64,000 bases of DNA from Ureibacillus thermophilus (GCF_004331915.1 NZ_CP036528.1:2524273-2588272), one strand, 5' to 3'. Numbered from the stretch's first letter, positions 1-9,241 are shown. Notes: a model not told the origin generated them from the letters alone. Translations and numbers: made by a program.

Positions 1-47
1 TGTTGTTGCATACCATTGGAATATTTCCTGAATATAGCGCAATTTTA

Positions 48-83
48 AAAGGCTGTCCGGAAAAACAATTCCGGACAGCCTTT
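48..83 (-). terminator. Rho-independent terminator
   Basis: A ten-base perfect inverted repeat (GGCTGTCCGG and CCGGACAGCC) with a ten-base loop. Reading the minus strand it is followed by TTTTAAAATT. It lies just past the end of the small minus-strand membrane protein gene and probably ends the ppiB transcript. Confidence 0.75.
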
Positions 84-87
84 CAAA

Positions 88-321
88 TTACTTCAGTTCT
101 GTATGTTTTTCCTTCTCTTTTTCCCTTTCCATTAAAATCCGCTCTTCCAACTCTTTCGTTTTCATCTCTTGTCTTTTTGAAAGTCTTTTTACGGCAAAAA
201 AGACCGCCAAACACAAGAGAACTAGAAAAATCATTTCCACAATTGCAGGGATATAAGCGGATTTATCCTCCGGGAAATATAAAAAATAGCCATAAAGCAA
301 AAGGTGATTCACCTTTATCAC
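88..321 (-). CDS. small single-pass membrane protein, unknown function
   Basis: About 70-77 residues. One strongly hydrophobic segment (about residues 25-45) is followed by a highly charged Lys/Glu-rich tail, which suggests a membrane anchor with a cytoplasmic coiled-coil-like tail. It starts 15 nt after the ppiB stop on the same strand and ends at a good terminator, so it is probably the last gene of that transcript. The start is uncertain. GTG at 321 has a poor site. A TTG at 300 sits 8 nt after AAAGGTGA and may be the true start. I do not recognise the family. Confidence 0.5.
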   Translation of the reverse strand: MIKVNHLLLYGYFLYFPEDKSAYIPAIVEMIFLVLLCLAVFFAVKRLSKRQEMKTKELEERILMEREKEKEKHTELK

Positions 322-335
322 TTCTTTCCATGATA

Positions 336-923
336 TTATTCAAGCACTGTAATTGATAAAATTTTTACGTCTTCCACTGGTTTGTCGCGAAAATCTGTTT
401 CCACATTCGCAATTTTGTCTACAATATCCATGCCTTCTACCACATGGCCAAATACCGTATGCTTATAATCCAACCAAGGCGTGCCGCCAATGCGTGCATA
501 TTCTTCAATAATTTCTTTCGGAAAACCTGCCTGCTCCATTTGCGCAACCATTTCTTCTGGCACATATGGCATTTGAACGATGAAAAATTGAGAGCCGTTT
601 GTATTAGGTCCCGCATTAGCCATAGAAAGGGCTCCGCGCAAATTGAACAACTCTGGATGGAATTCATCTTCAAACGGGTGGCCCCAAATGGACTCCCCTC
701 CCATTCCTGTTCCAGTTGGATCGCCGCCTTGAATCATAAAGTCTTTAATCACGCGATGGAAAATAATCCCTTCATAATAACCTGACTTGGCATGGCCCAA
801 AAAGTTTTCCACAGTTTTAGGCGCTTGTTCCGGGAACAATTTGATTTTAATTGAACCCATTGTTGTTTTCATTTCAACTAAAATTTCTCCAGGGTTTAAT
901 TCCTTCGTTAATTGTGGGTACAT
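336..923 (-). CDS. ppiB: peptidyl-prolyl cis-trans isomerase, cyclophilin type
   Basis: Cytoplasmic cyclophilin of 195 residues catalysing cis-trans isomerisation of prolyl bonds. The signature [14 protein letters not shown] is at about 55-68 and NGSQFFI at 109-115, carrying the active-site Arg and Phe/Gln. It is longer than the roughly 145-residue B. subtilis PpiB because of a 10-15 residue N-terminal extension and an insert of about 30 residues (near 118-148) before the HTVFG motif. ATG at 923 is chosen over the in-frame ATG at 953 because AAAGGAG lies about 8 nt ahead of it. No signal peptide is visible. Confidence 0.93.
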   Translation of the reverse strand: MYPQLTKELNPGEILVEMKTTMGSIKIKLFPEQAPKTVENFLGHAKSGYYEGIIFHRVIKDFMIQGGDPTGTGMGGESIWGHPFEDEFHPELFNLRGALSMANAGPNTNGSQFFIVQMPYVPEEMVAQMEQAGFPKEIIEEYARIGGTPWLDYKHTVFGHVVEGMDIVDKIANVETDFRDKPVEDVKILSITVLE

Positions 924-1114
924 TTCTTTCTTCTCCTTTATAAATAAAATCAAAGCAATGACTCAATTTCGACTTATTCTCGTTTCAGTTTACCACAAAA
1001 CAATTCTTTTTTCTGCTAATTTCCCTTTATTCCTATAAGAAAATCCATTGAAAAATAGAACATCCAGCAAAAATTATGGTATTCTTTCTTGTAGATAGCC
1101 GAGGAGGAATAAAT

Positions 1115-2965
1115 GTGAAACAATTCATAGGCTATGTGATGATTATTTGTTTTTTCCCTCTGATATATCTACTGGCTGAAAAAATTTGGGAAGAAGCGGC
1201 ACAAGCACAAGCCCATCAACAACAATTGGAAGAAGAAATTCAGCTTCCAGAAATAAAGTCACAGCTTCCTGTAAAAATGTTTGATCGAAACGGAAATCTT
1301 TTCGATGAAGACTATGTGGAATGGAGGGAACCCCTCTCCCTCGATGAGATTCCTGAAATCGTGAAGCAAATTTTTATTTTGAGCGAAGACCGGGATTTTT
1401 ATCAGCATATTGGTTTTGATATGAGCGCCATCATGAGAGCAGTTGTGGCCAATGCCGCAGTAAATTCCATTCAACAAGGCGGCAGCACCATTACCCAGCA
1501 GCTTGTTCGGATACTTTATTTATCTGAAGAGAAAACCTATGAACGAAAGCTGATGGAAATTTTTTATGCCCATGAACTGGAAAAACTTTATGAGAAAGAT
1601 GAAATTTTAGAAATGTATTTAAATGAAATGTATTTTGCCAATCAGGTGTACGGAATTGGAGGGGCAGCTACATATTATTTTAATAAACCTCTGCAGGAAT
1701 TATCCGTAGCACAAATGGCATTTATTGCAGCCATTCCAAATAATCCATCCCTATACGACCCTTTGAAAAATTTCGAGAATACGAAAGCGCGCCAAGAACG
1801 TTTGCTAGATTTACTTGCCAATGAACAAATCATAACAGCCGAGGAAGCCAATACATATAAAAATGAACCAATCAAGTTGAATATTAAACAAAAAACACAA
1901 AAATTTCCTGATTACAGCACTTACGTCTTGCATGAACTAAAACAGCTCATTGCAGAAAATGAAGGCTATACTGAAAAGATGGAACAAGCAACGCCGGAAG
2001 CCAAAAAACTAGTTCAAAAAGAATTAAATGAAAAAGTGAAAGAATTGCTTCATTCCGGCATCATCATTCACACAGCTTTAGATTCTGAAAAACAGAATCA
2101 GATCGAGAATTCAATCGATTCGCTGTTAACGATTCCCAACTTGCAGGCAAGCGCTGTCGTCATTGACAATAGCGCTCGGGAAATTGTCAGCATCTACGGG
2201 GGGAAAAACTATAAGAAATATGATTTTCACCGGGCTTATCAAGCGTATAGACAGCCAGGCTCCTCCTTTAAACCGCTGATTGTGTATGCACCCCTTTTTG
2301 AAACGACTAACTATACTCCGGCATCTACCGTTAACGGCGGAAAGTTTTGCATCGGCAATTTCTGTCCGCAAAACTATGGAGGGGCTGTGTATGGCAACGT
2401 TTCAATCAAAACAGCATTCAAATATAGTTTAAACACTGCTGCTTTGAGGCTATTCACCCAAGTCGGGGTTGACACAGCTTTCGAATATTTAAATCAATTC
2501 CATTTTGAATCCATTGTGGAAGCGGATCAAAACGATTCAGCTGCACTAGGTGGGCTCACCTATGGGGTTACTGTTGTAGAAATGGCAGATGCGTATACAA
2601 GCTTCATTGACGGAAGCTATATAAGAGCCCATGCCATCCGCAAAGTGACAGACCTTGAGGGAAATGTATTGTATGAATGGCCGACAGAACGGAAACAAAT
2701 ATGGTCTGAACAAACAGTCCAATACATGCGTTCTTTATTAAGCGAAGTTGTAAGAAGCGGAACTGGAAGAGGCCTTTACGCTAATTCATCCTATATCGGC
2801 GCCAAAACAGGAACAACAAACGACTATAAAGATTTTTGGCTCGCCGGATTGTCAAACGAATATACCGCAAGCGTCTGGATTGGCTACGATCAGCCGAAAT
2901 CCATGCAGTCTCTTGAAAGAGCAAAAATTCATTTCAACATTTTTAACCGGATTATAAATGATTAA
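1115..2965 (+). CDS. class A penicillin-binding protein (transglycosylase/transpeptidase)
   Basis: Bifunctional peptidoglycan synthase of 616 residues. One N-terminal membrane anchor (about 5-22) places both domains outside the cell. The GT51 glycosyltransferase domain has EDRDFYQH at about 91-98 and GGSTITQQ at 122-129. The transpeptidase domain has the nucleophile in SSFK (Ser383), the SxN motif SLN (438-440) and KTGTT (564-568), all intact. It has no long C-terminal extension and resembles the shorter PbpF/PbpG type; exact orthology is unclear. GTG at 1115 is preferred over ATG at 1076 because GAGGAGG ends 7 nt before it. It is monocistronic and faces the divergent ppiB gene. Confidence 0.92.
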   Translation: MKQFIGYVMIICFFPLIYLLAEKIWEEAAQAQAHQQQLEEEIQLPEIKSQLPVKMFDRNGNLFDEDYVEWREPLSLDEIPEIVKQIFILSEDRDFYQHIGFDMSAIMRAVVANAAVNSIQQGGSTITQQLVRILYLSEEKTYERKLMEIFYAHELEKLYEKDEILEMYLNEMYFANQVYGIGGAATYYFNKPLQELSVAQMAFIAAIPNNPSLYDPLKNFENTKARQERLLDLLANEQIITAEEANTYKNEPIKLNIKQKTQKFPDYSTYVLHELKQLIAENEGYTEKMEQATPEAKKLVQKELNEKVKELLHSGIIIHTALDSEKQNQIENSIDSLLTIPNLQASAVVIDNSAREIVSIYGGKNYKKYDFHRAYQAYRQPGSSFKPLIVYAPLFETTNYTPASTVNGGKFCIGNFCPQNYGGAVYGNVSIKTAFKYSLNTAALRLFTQVGVDTAFEYLNQFHFESIVEADQNDSAALGGLTYGVTVVEMADAYTSFIDGSYIRAHAIRKVTDLEGNVLYEWPTERKQIWSEQTVQYMRSLLSEVVRSGTGRGLYANSSYIGAKTGTTNDYKDFWLAGLSNEYTASVWIGYDQPKSMQSLERAKIHFNIFNRIIND

Positions 2966-2993
2966 CTTTCTTTTTCAACTCCATTCTCCAAAT

Positions 2994-3043
2994 TAAAAAG
3001 AGCTGCCTTTTGCTAAAACATCTAGTTAGCAAAAGGCAAGCTC
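2994..3043 (-). terminator. Rho-independent terminator overlapping a stop codon
   Basis: Long inverted repeat GCCTTTTGCTAA / TTAGCAAAAGGC, extended by GAGCT / AGCTC, followed on the minus strand by CTTTTTAATTT. The minus-strand DUF5366 gene ends inside the loop. It may also stop the convergent penicillin-binding protein transcript. Confidence 0.75.
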
Positions 3044-3585
3044 GCCAAAATTCCATTATAAAGTTTTAAGCATGCAAAAAAGACCGCTGCGAGAAACATT
3101 GCCCAAAAAAGTATTTCAAACACAATGAGCCCGACCATGCCTGCTAAAGAAGTATATTGGCTCATCTTATAAACTGTATAAACAAAGGAACAAAAGAGCG
3201 ACAAAGCAAAAATAATCATCAATAAAAGAAAAGACTGAACTGCCAAAGTGCTGACGAGGCCCCCAAAAAAGAAAATCACATATCCCAATCGAGCCCCTTT
3301 CACAGCTTGTCCTTCTGAATCATTGGAAAACAATAGCATCGCAATTTCGTGAACCGTTTCCCCTACTAATTTCAATGCGGAAAACAACATAAAGAAACAA
3401 AGAAATATAATGAACAACAGTAGCATTCGGATTTCCATATCAGAAAAGAATTCCAGCATCCCGGCATACAAGCCTATAGAGCGGAACAGTTCAATTAATT
3501 TTCCGACTGTAAAAATGCCGAATGATAAGCTGAAAAGAAGAATTGAAAATAATGGTAAATAACTATATAAATATGGATTCTTCAT
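3022..3585 (-). CDS. YufK-like (DUF5366) integral membrane protein
   Basis: 187 residues with about five hydrophobic helices separated by short loops, starting MKNPYLYSYLPLF. Length and N-terminal pattern recall the B. subtilis YufK family, whose role is unknown; I make that assignment from memory of the family, so it is tentative. It stands alone, with a terminator overlapping its 3' end. No catalytic motif is visible. Confidence 0.6.
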   Translation of the reverse strand: MKNPYLYSYLPLFSILLFSLSFGIFTVGKLIELFRSIGLYAGMLEFFSDMEIRMLLLFIIFLCFFMLFSALKLVGETVHEIAMLLFSNDSEGQAVKGARLGYVIFFFGGLVSTLAVQSFLLLMIIFALSLFCSFVYTVYKMSQYTSLAGMVGLIVFEILFWAMFLAAVFFACLKLYNGILASLPFAN

Positions 3586-3656
3586 ATCACTTGCCTCATT
3601 TTTTCTATTTTCCTAACCTATCATAGCAAAATTTCTTCATCTATCAAGATAGAAAA

Positions 3657-3682
3657 AAGGAGTGCAAATTGCGCACCCCTTA
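3657..3682 (-). terminator. Rho-independent terminator
   Basis: Short stem GGGGTGC / GCACTCC (one non-Watson-Crick position) followed by TTTTTTC on the minus strand. It overlaps the stop of the His/Pro/Tyr-rich small gene. Confidence 0.65.
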
Positions 3683-3889
3683 ATAGTTTCGATAAGGATT
3701 ATATGGATATACCGGATAGTATGGATATGGCGGATAATAAGGATATCTTGGTGGATAATAGCTTTGAGGATAAATCACATTCCCTAATAATCCCCCTAAA
3801 AATCCGCCAATAAACGGATAACCAAAGTTGAAAAATCCATCCCGATGAGGAGGGCCTGGACGGTGATGATGGTAATGATGTCTCATCAT
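3680..3889 (-). CDS. small His/Pro/Gly/Tyr-rich protein, unknown function
   Basis: 69 residues of very biased composition. It has a His-rich start (MMRHHYHHHRPGPPH), a Gly-rich hydrophobic middle (about 18-40, IGGFLGGLLGNVIYP) and a C-terminal run of YPPYPYYP-type Tyr/Pro repeats. AAAGGAGG lies 7 nt ahead of ATG at 3889, so the gene is very likely real. Small Tyr/Pro-rich proteins of spore-formers are often spore-surface proteins, and the His cluster could bind metal. Both ideas are inference. It has its own terminator and is followed upstream by pepA on the same strand. Confidence 0.65.
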   Translation of the reverse strand: MMRHHYHHHRPGPPHRDGFFNFGYPFIGGFLGGLLGNVIYPQSYYPPRYPYYPPYPYYPVYPYNPYRNY

Positions 3890-3950
3890 AGTAAACCTCC
3901 TTTTCTTTAGTAACATATGTAAGAAAAGGAGGAACTCCTATGAGAATGGC

Positions 3951-5459
3951 CTAATCGATTTTAAATGTAAAATCGTTAATAAAGGTCGCAAGGGTTCTAA
4001 CCATTACACCTGTGCCGCCCTTTGGACCTAAATCATGCGGTTTTGATGCATCGGAAGTGCCGGCGATATCCAAATGAATCCAAGGAGTATTTTCAACAAA
4101 TTCTCCAACGAATCCGCCAGCAAAAATCATATGGCCATCGCTTCCTGGAGAATTGTTTAAATCTGCCAATTGCGACTCTCGGATGCGCTTTTTATCCCTT
4201 TCTGTTAAAGGCATGCCCCAAACAAATTCTCCCGTTTTGATGCTCGCTTCCATAAACCGGTCGAAAAATCCTTCGTGGTTCGTTAATGCACCTGTTTTAT
4301 CGTAGCCTAATGCGGTAATCACCCCGCCAGTCAACGTAGCCACATCAATTAAATAATTTGCCCCATGTTGTTTGGCATATGTCACTGCATCCGCCAATAC
4401 AAGCCGGCCTTCCGCATCAGCATTTTTAATTTCCACCGTTTTTCCGCTATACATAGTAATCACATCATCTGGCTTAAAGGAATCTCCTGAAATCATGTTA
4501 TCGGTTGCACCAATTACCGCCACCACATTCTTTTTCGGTTTCGTTTCGCCAATGATTTTCATGGCGCCAAGAACAGCCGCAGCACCGCCCATATCGCCTT
4601 TCATGCCAACCATGCCGGTTTTAGATTTAATGGAGTAACCGCCAGTATCGTATGTAACCCCTTTTCCGACTAAACCGATGACGTCTTTCCATTCATCCAT
4701 TCCTTTATATTTCAACGTAATCATTCTTGGTTCGTTGATAGAGCCTCGGTTGACCGCTAAAACGCCGCCCATTCCTAATTCTTCCAGTTGGGCTTTATTC
4801 AAAATTTCCACTTCAAAGCCATATTGGTTGGCTAAATTCACTGCATAATCCGCCAAATCGACCGCTCTTAAAATATTCGGAGGTAAATTCACCAACGTTC
4901 TTGCTTCATTCACCGCTTCTGCATAGATGGAACCTAATTTGTAGCTCTCGGCAATGTCCTCCATATCTTCTTCCATCACAAAATGCACTTCTTCCAAATA
5001 AACATCCGGAACATTGCAAGTTGTTTTATAATGAGGCACTTGATAAAATCCCATGCCGCTTCCTTCTGCAAATAAAAAAGCAATATCCTTTTCACTGATA
5101 GGAGCTGCCGTAAAAGATTCCAACCAAATGGTAAATTTACTTGCTCTCATTTCCCGCAGTTTTTTTCCAACAAGTCCAAAAACATCCCGCAATTCATTTC
5201 GCGTCAACGTTTTTGGATCGCCTAATCCGACAAACAATACCCTTTGTAAATGTTCGTTTGTTCCCATATACGGAATTCTCGTCAATTTTTGCCGTTCCGT
5301 ATCAATATCGCCGGTGCGAATCCATTTTTCAACCTGCTCTCCATAAAAGCCAACGAAATTTTTCCATCCTTTGATGTGGTCGCAGTTTTTTTGAATGCCG
5401 ACAATTAATAATTCCGTTGAAATTTGTTCAAATGTTTTTTTCTCTTTATGAATAATCAT
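3951..5459 (-). CDS. pepA: leucyl aminopeptidase (M17)
   Basis: Cytosolic two-metal aminopeptidase of 502 residues, the usual length, which releases N-terminal residues from peptides. The M17 signature NADAEGRL is at about 346-353. Metal and substrate residues sit in GKGVTYDTGGYSIKSK and in the downstream MKGDMGGAAAVLG stretch. The start ATG at 5459 follows AGGAGGTCTGAAT. In B. subtilis the equivalent yuiE gene is next to yuiD, which is also true here (divergent). No signal peptide. Confidence 0.95.
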   Translation of the reverse strand: MIIHKEKKTFEQISTELLIVGIQKNCDHIKGWKNFVGFYGEQVEKWIRTGDIDTERQKLTRIPYMGTNEHLQRVLFVGLGDPKTLTRNELRDVFGLVGKKLREMRASKFTIWLESFTAAPISEKDIAFLFAEGSGMGFYQVPHYKTTCNVPDVYLEEVHFVMEEDMEDIAESYKLGSIYAEAVNEARTLVNLPPNILRAVDLADYAVNLANQYGFEVEILNKAQLEELGMGGVLAVNRGSINEPRMITLKYKGMDEWKDVIGLVGKGVTYDTGGYSIKSKTGMVGMKGDMGGAAAVLGAMKIIGETKPKKNVVAVIGATDNMISGDSFKPDDVITMYSGKTVEIKNADAEGRLVLADAVTYAKQHGANYLIDVATLTGGVITALGYDKTGALTNHEGFFDRFMEASIKTGEFVWGMPLTERDKKRIRESQLADLNNSPGSDGHMIFAGGFVGEFVENTPWIHLDIAGTSDASKPHDLGPKGGTGVMVRTLATFINDFTFKID

Positions 5460-5649
5460 ATTCAGACCTCCTAGTTAAAACCCTTTGCAAAACCATCATC
5501 ATAAGTATACCTCAATTATTGAGAAAAAAAGGGAAAATCTATATTTCCTATTGATTCCCTTTTTATTCCAAAAAATTGATAAGAACTATTTTTCACATAA
5601 CGGGATATGCTATACTGTTGGAAAAAAAGGAAAGAAAGGGGTTGTACAG

Positions 5650-6126
5650 TTGGCAATCTTTCAAAATGTCCCATTGATTTTAGCACTATTCTCCATACTA
5701 TTTGCCCAGTTCATTAAAGTGCCCATCCACTTTTTATTGGAAAAGCAAATCAATTGGTCTCTGCTCACTTCCACCGGAGGCATGCCAAGCTCTCATTCTG
5801 CCGCTGTGACAAGCCTTGCCACAGCCGTTGGATTTGAGACAGGTTTTGATTCCCCTATTTTTGCGGTAGCTGCAATGTTTGCGATCATCGTCATGTATGA
5901 TGCGAGCGGCGTCCGCTATCAAGCAGGCCAACATGCAGCCATACTCAATAAAATCCGCCAAGAATTATCTGCATTCTTTCGTGACATCAAGCATTGGACG
6001 GAAAAAAATGAATATGAAAAACATGAAGAATTGAAAACTTTATTAGGGCATAAACCGAATGAAGTCTTATCAGGCGCTCTTACCGGCATCTTAATTTCCG
6101 TTATTTTTTATACGTTCATCCAATAA
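5650..6126 (+). CDS. yuiD: divergent PAP2 family membrane protein, YuiD type
   Basis: 158 residues, the same size as YuiD. The family signature STGGMPSSHSAAVTSLA (about 40-56) and a later YDASGVRYQAGQHA stretch match the divergent PAP2/DUF212 group, putative membrane phosphatases. About four membrane segments. The TTG at 5650 is chosen because GAAAGGGG lies about 8 nt ahead and the protein then begins at the conserved hydrophobic N terminus. The open frame upstream of it is low-complexity and lacks a ribosome binding site. Substrate unknown. Confidence 0.85.
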   Translation: MAIFQNVPLILALFSILFAQFIKVPIHFLLEKQINWSLLTSTGGMPSSHSAAVTSLATAVGFETGFDSPIFAVAAMFAIIVMYDASGVRYQAGQHAAILNKIRQELSAFFRDIKHWTEKNEYEKHEELKTLLGHKPNEVLSGALTGILISVIFYTFIQ

Positions 6127-6131
6127 AAAAC

Positions 6132-6170
6132 CCATCCAAAAGTAACAATGCTTTTGGATGGATTTTTTTT
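6132..6170 (+). terminator. Rho-independent terminator
   Basis: Perfect 11-bp stem CCATCCAAAAG / CTTTTGGATGG followed by ATTTTTTTT on the plus strand, directly after yuiD. Confidence 0.85.
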
Positions 6171-6498
6171 AAAACATTCGATATCCATTTTTCCTTAAAA
6201 TAATCATGACAATGCCGGCGACAATCGTTCCAGCAAATCCGCCAGATAAAATGGCGATATCCACAATTTGAAGAGATAAGATTTTATCCCATAATGCAGG
6301 CCATGCATAACTAGGTTTGAAAATATAATCAAAGAAACTCACTTCATCAATGATAAAAATCACAACGATTGGATAAATAACGGTCATTAACCATGTCATG
6401 CGAAGCAGCATATTTAATAAGAAACCGATTCCAAAAAACATGACAAAAAATAAAACGATTGAAATGACTAATTGTACGATCGATACTGAGCCACCCAT
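6169..6498 (-). CDS. yuiB: YuiB-like membrane protein
   Basis: 109 residues with about three membrane helices. The N terminus MGGSVSIVQLVISIVLFFVM and the FIIDEVSFFDYIF stretch recall YuiB, whose gene neighbours yuiD in B. subtilis. Function is unknown. ATG at 6498 follows GGAGG at 7-9 nt and is preferred over the upstream ATG at 6525. It is convergent with yuiD. Confidence 0.65.
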   Translation of the reverse strand: MGGSVSIVQLVISIVLFFVMFFGIGFLLNMLLRMTWLMTVIYPIVVIFIIDEVSFFDYIFKPSYAWPALWDKILSLQIVDIAILSGGFAGTIVAGIVMIILRKNGYRMF

Positions 6499-6584
6499 AT
6501 ATGTATACCTCCATTTTCCTTTCATTAGTTTAACCTAATTGGGTTGTCCTTTCAAATGGAAAAATGGAAGCAACCATGTGAAAA

Positions 6585-6760
6585 GGGGCTGTCCAGAAAG
6601 AGTCGACTTTCTGAACAGCCTTACTTCTTATAGGAATATTCTCTTAAAAACTTTCCCTGCGGTGGTCACAAAACGCGCCTCCTCGCCGCAATTTATCTGC
6701 GGCAAAAACTCTAGCTACAGCCGCAAGGGGGCGTCTTGATATGACTTTTCAGACGCCCCC
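6585..6760 (+). repeat. 176-bp MITE-like repeat, copy A
   Basis: A structured non-coding element with a near-identical 176-bp copy at 54534-54709 and a decayed inverted copy at 56901-57036. The left end starts GGGGCTGTCCAGAAAG and folds back on itself (ctttctgaacagcc). The right end, read inward on the other strand, starts GGGGGCGTCTGAAAAGTCA and also folds. The ends resemble those of the IS1182-like relic at 28764-29415. It contains no coding frame I trust. It sits at the stop codon of cstA and probably serves as its terminator. Confidence 0.75.
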
Positions 6761-6768
6761 TTTGTTTA

Positions 6769-8571
6769 TTATGCCGCCCCTCTTACCGCTTTTCCCTTCA
6801 CAAATCTCGGGCTGTTCCATAATTTTACCCATGATTTTAAGGCTGTAACGACAATAACGAGACCCAATATCAACATGATGATCGACAATACGCCGTTCAA
6901 TACGGAATAACCGGAAGCTGCCGGATTCCAGTACACATTTTTGATCATCCATATACCGGCAACATTTACGGTAATATACAGATATACTAATGGGATGATG
7001 CACGTCAACACATAAATGCGTTTTGCTGCAATTTTTAAAATGACTGTTGCACCAATGACCAAACCAATGGAAGCCATCAGCTGATTAGATACCCCGAAGA
7101 GCGCCCATATTGGACCAATTTCTCCGGTGTACAGTAAATATCCCCACATAAAACATGCAAGGGCGCTGGCAATAATTGTACCCGGCATCCAATCTGTCCG
7201 TTTTAACGGCTTAATCACATCTCCCAAGAAATCCTGGATCAAGTAGCGTGCTACACGAGTCCCGGCATCAATGGCAGTCAAGATGAATACCGCCTCAAAC
7301 ATGATGACAAATTGATAGAAATAACTGCTCATTTGACTAAACCACGGAACACCCGTGAAGATTTGCGTCATCCCAACTGCCAGGGATACGGCACCACCCG
7401 TTCTTCCTTCCAGGTCAATGCCGATTGCTTGTGATAATTGAGGCAAATTGACCACTTCCATGCCCAATGTGGCAAACACTGCCGGGGCTGCATTGATGGC
7501 AAAATAATCGGCCGGATGCAGGGAAGTCGCCGCAATAAGCGCCATGACCCCCACCAAACTTTCCACAAGCATGGCGCCAAATCCTACGACGCGAATATCT
7601 TCCCATTTATCCAGCATCTTTGGCGTCGTACCGGAACCGATAAATGCATGGAAACCAGAAATGGCGCCGCAAGCGATGGTAATGGAAACAAACGGCCATA
7701 CAGGACCGGCAATGATTGGTCCTCCGCCATGTACAAATTCCGTCACCGCAGGAAATTGAATTACAGGGTTAACAAAAAATACGCCGACAATCAGTGCAAT
7801 AAATACACCGATTTTCATAAAGCTGGATAAATAATCTCTTGGAGCAAGCAGAAACCATACAGGCAATGCCGCCGCGAAGAATGCATAAATCGGCAAGATC
7901 AGCGCAAGCGTTTGGCGGTCCAGCGTCAGCCATTGTCCCAACACCGTATCCTGGATATAAGGACCTGCAAAGACACCAATCAACAGCAAAATAAATCCAA
8001 CGGCGGACGTCACGAGTAAATTTCCTGTTTTCTTATATGCGACTCCGACAAGCATGGCAATCGGAATCGTAATGGCAACCGCAAATGTACCCCACGGGTT
8101 TCTTTCCAGAGCTCCGAGAACAACCATCGAAAGCCCGGCCATTGTAATGGTAATAATGAATAACATGGCAAGTCCCGTACAAAATGCGGCCACCGGACCG
8201 AGTTCTTCCTTCATCACTTCTGAAAGCGATTTCCCTTTTCGGCGCATGGATGCAAACAATACTACGGCATCATGCACCGCTCCCCCGATCACCGCGCCAA
8301 TCAAGAGCCAAAGCAGCCCCGGCAAATAGCCGAATTGGGCCGCAAGTACAGGACCAACCAAAGGGCCAGCCGCTGCAATCGCGGCAAAATGATGGCCGAA
8401 AGCGACCCATTTATTTGTCGGCACATAGTCTTTTCCGTCATTCAGTTCGTGTGCGGGCGTCGGTCTTTTGTCGTTAATCAGCAATACTTTTTTCGTGAAA
8501 AAATAGCCGTAGAACCGATAGCCGATGACAAGTATACAAATGGCCCCGATTACAATCGAAAGTCCGTTCAT
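6769..8571 (-). CDS. cstA: carbon starvation protein A family peptide/pyruvate transporter
   Basis: 600 residues, close to B. subtilis CstA. About 15-16 membrane helices and the family N terminus with KDYVPTNKWVAFGHHFAAIAAAGPLVGP. CstA proteins import peptides and, in enterobacteria, pyruvate during carbon limitation. ATG at 8571 follows GGGGGAAATGT. The gene stands alone, and the MITE-like repeat lies directly at its 3' end. The 170 bases upstream hold a pyrimidine-rich leader but no regulator site I can name. Confidence 0.93.
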   Translation of the reverse strand: MNGLSIVIGAICILVIGYRFYGYFFTKKVLLINDKRPTPAHELNDGKDYVPTNKWVAFGHHFAAIAAAGPLVGPVLAAQFGYLPGLLWLLIGAVIGGAVHDAVVLFASMRRKGKSLSEVMKEELGPVAAFCTGLAMLFIITITMAGLSMVVLGALERNPWGTFAVAITIPIAMLVGVAYKKTGNLLVTSAVGFILLLIGVFAGPYIQDTVLGQWLTLDRQTLALILPIYAFFAAALPVWFLLAPRDYLSSFMKIGVFIALIVGVFFVNPVIQFPAVTEFVHGGGPIIAGPVWPFVSITIACGAISGFHAFIGSGTTPKMLDKWEDIRVVGFGAMLVESLVGVMALIAATSLHPADYFAINAAPAVFATLGMEVVNLPQLSQAIGIDLEGRTGGAVSLAVGMTQIFTGVPWFSQMSSYFYQFVIMFEAVFILTAIDAGTRVARYLIQDFLGDVIKPLKRTDWMPGTIIASALACFMWGYLLYTGEIGPIWALFGVSNQLMASIGLVIGATVILKIAAKRIYVLTCIIPLVYLYITVNVAGIWMIKNVYWNPAASGYSVLNGVLSIIMLILGLVIVVTALKSWVKLWNSPRFVKGKAVRGAA

Positions 8572-8743
8572 ACATTTCCCCCATCCACTTTTTTCATAAT
8601 TTAGAAGATTGCTTCAAACAAGAATCAACGGCCACTTCCGTTATTGCAATTTTCTGAAATCTCAGTCCAGAAGCGGAAAATCCCCCTTTCCTTTTCTATA
8701 AAATTATTATTTTTAATGTATGTCTGAAACAAAAAAAATATAT

Positions 8744-9241
8744 TTATTTGTTAAAAAACACGCGGTAGGACGTGTATTGGAACCAGTCTCCCGGATTAAT
8801 CCCGTCGTTTTTAGAGAGCTGGTGGCGGATCAATGAATCGCTGGCCATCTCCTGCAGCATGACGGAAGCTTCTCCGCAAGTTAATAATTCATTTACCGAA
8901 AGCCATTTCGCATCGTACAATTCCTTCTCCTGAATCCGTATCGGCTGATTTTCATTGATTGGTCTGCAAGCAAAAATGGCCATATTATCGCTTACTTCTC
9001 CCCGGATGACCCCGGTTCTGAAACCGACCATTCCAGTGACGATACAGTGAATTCCAGTTTCCTCCCTTACTTCCCGGAGAGCCGCTTCATCCGCCGTTTC
9101 CCCATATTGTACAAATCCGGCGGGAATGGACCATACCCCTTTTAAGCCGCTATATTTCTTTTTTACCACAAGCCATTTTCCATCTGAGTTGACCACAACG
9201 GCCCCTGCTCCCAACCAGACTTTACCACGCTCATTCTTCAC
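8744..9241 (-). CDS. Nudix hydrolase
   Basis: 165 residues. A complete Nudix box, G-x5-E-x7-REVREETGI, spans about 42-64, so the Mg-dependent pyrophosphatase fold is probably active. Such enzymes hydrolyse nucleoside diphosphates linked to another group; the substrate cannot be told from sequence. The start is GTG at 9241, after GGGGGAGTATGT. It lies between cstA and the truncated recombinase, all on the minus strand. Confidence 0.88.
   Translation of the reverse strand: MKNERGKVWLGAGAVVVNSDGKWLVVKKKYSGLKGVWSIPAGFVQYGETADEAALREVREETGIHCIVTGMVGFRTGVIRGEVSDNMAIFACRPINENQPIRIQEKELYDAKWLSVNELLTCGEASVMLQEMASDSLIRHQLSKNDGINPGDWFQYTSYRVFFNK

Noticed and set aside
49-83. GGCTGTCCGG hairpin as another MITE or IS end
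   Set aside because: It shares only the first eight bases with the repeat family and behaves as a simple terminator with a T-rich tail.
7438-8604. Several 90-130 codon frames opposite cstA
   Set aside because: They lie fully antisense to a clear CstA gene, lack ribosome binding sites and have Arg/Lys/His-rich translations typical of shadow frames.
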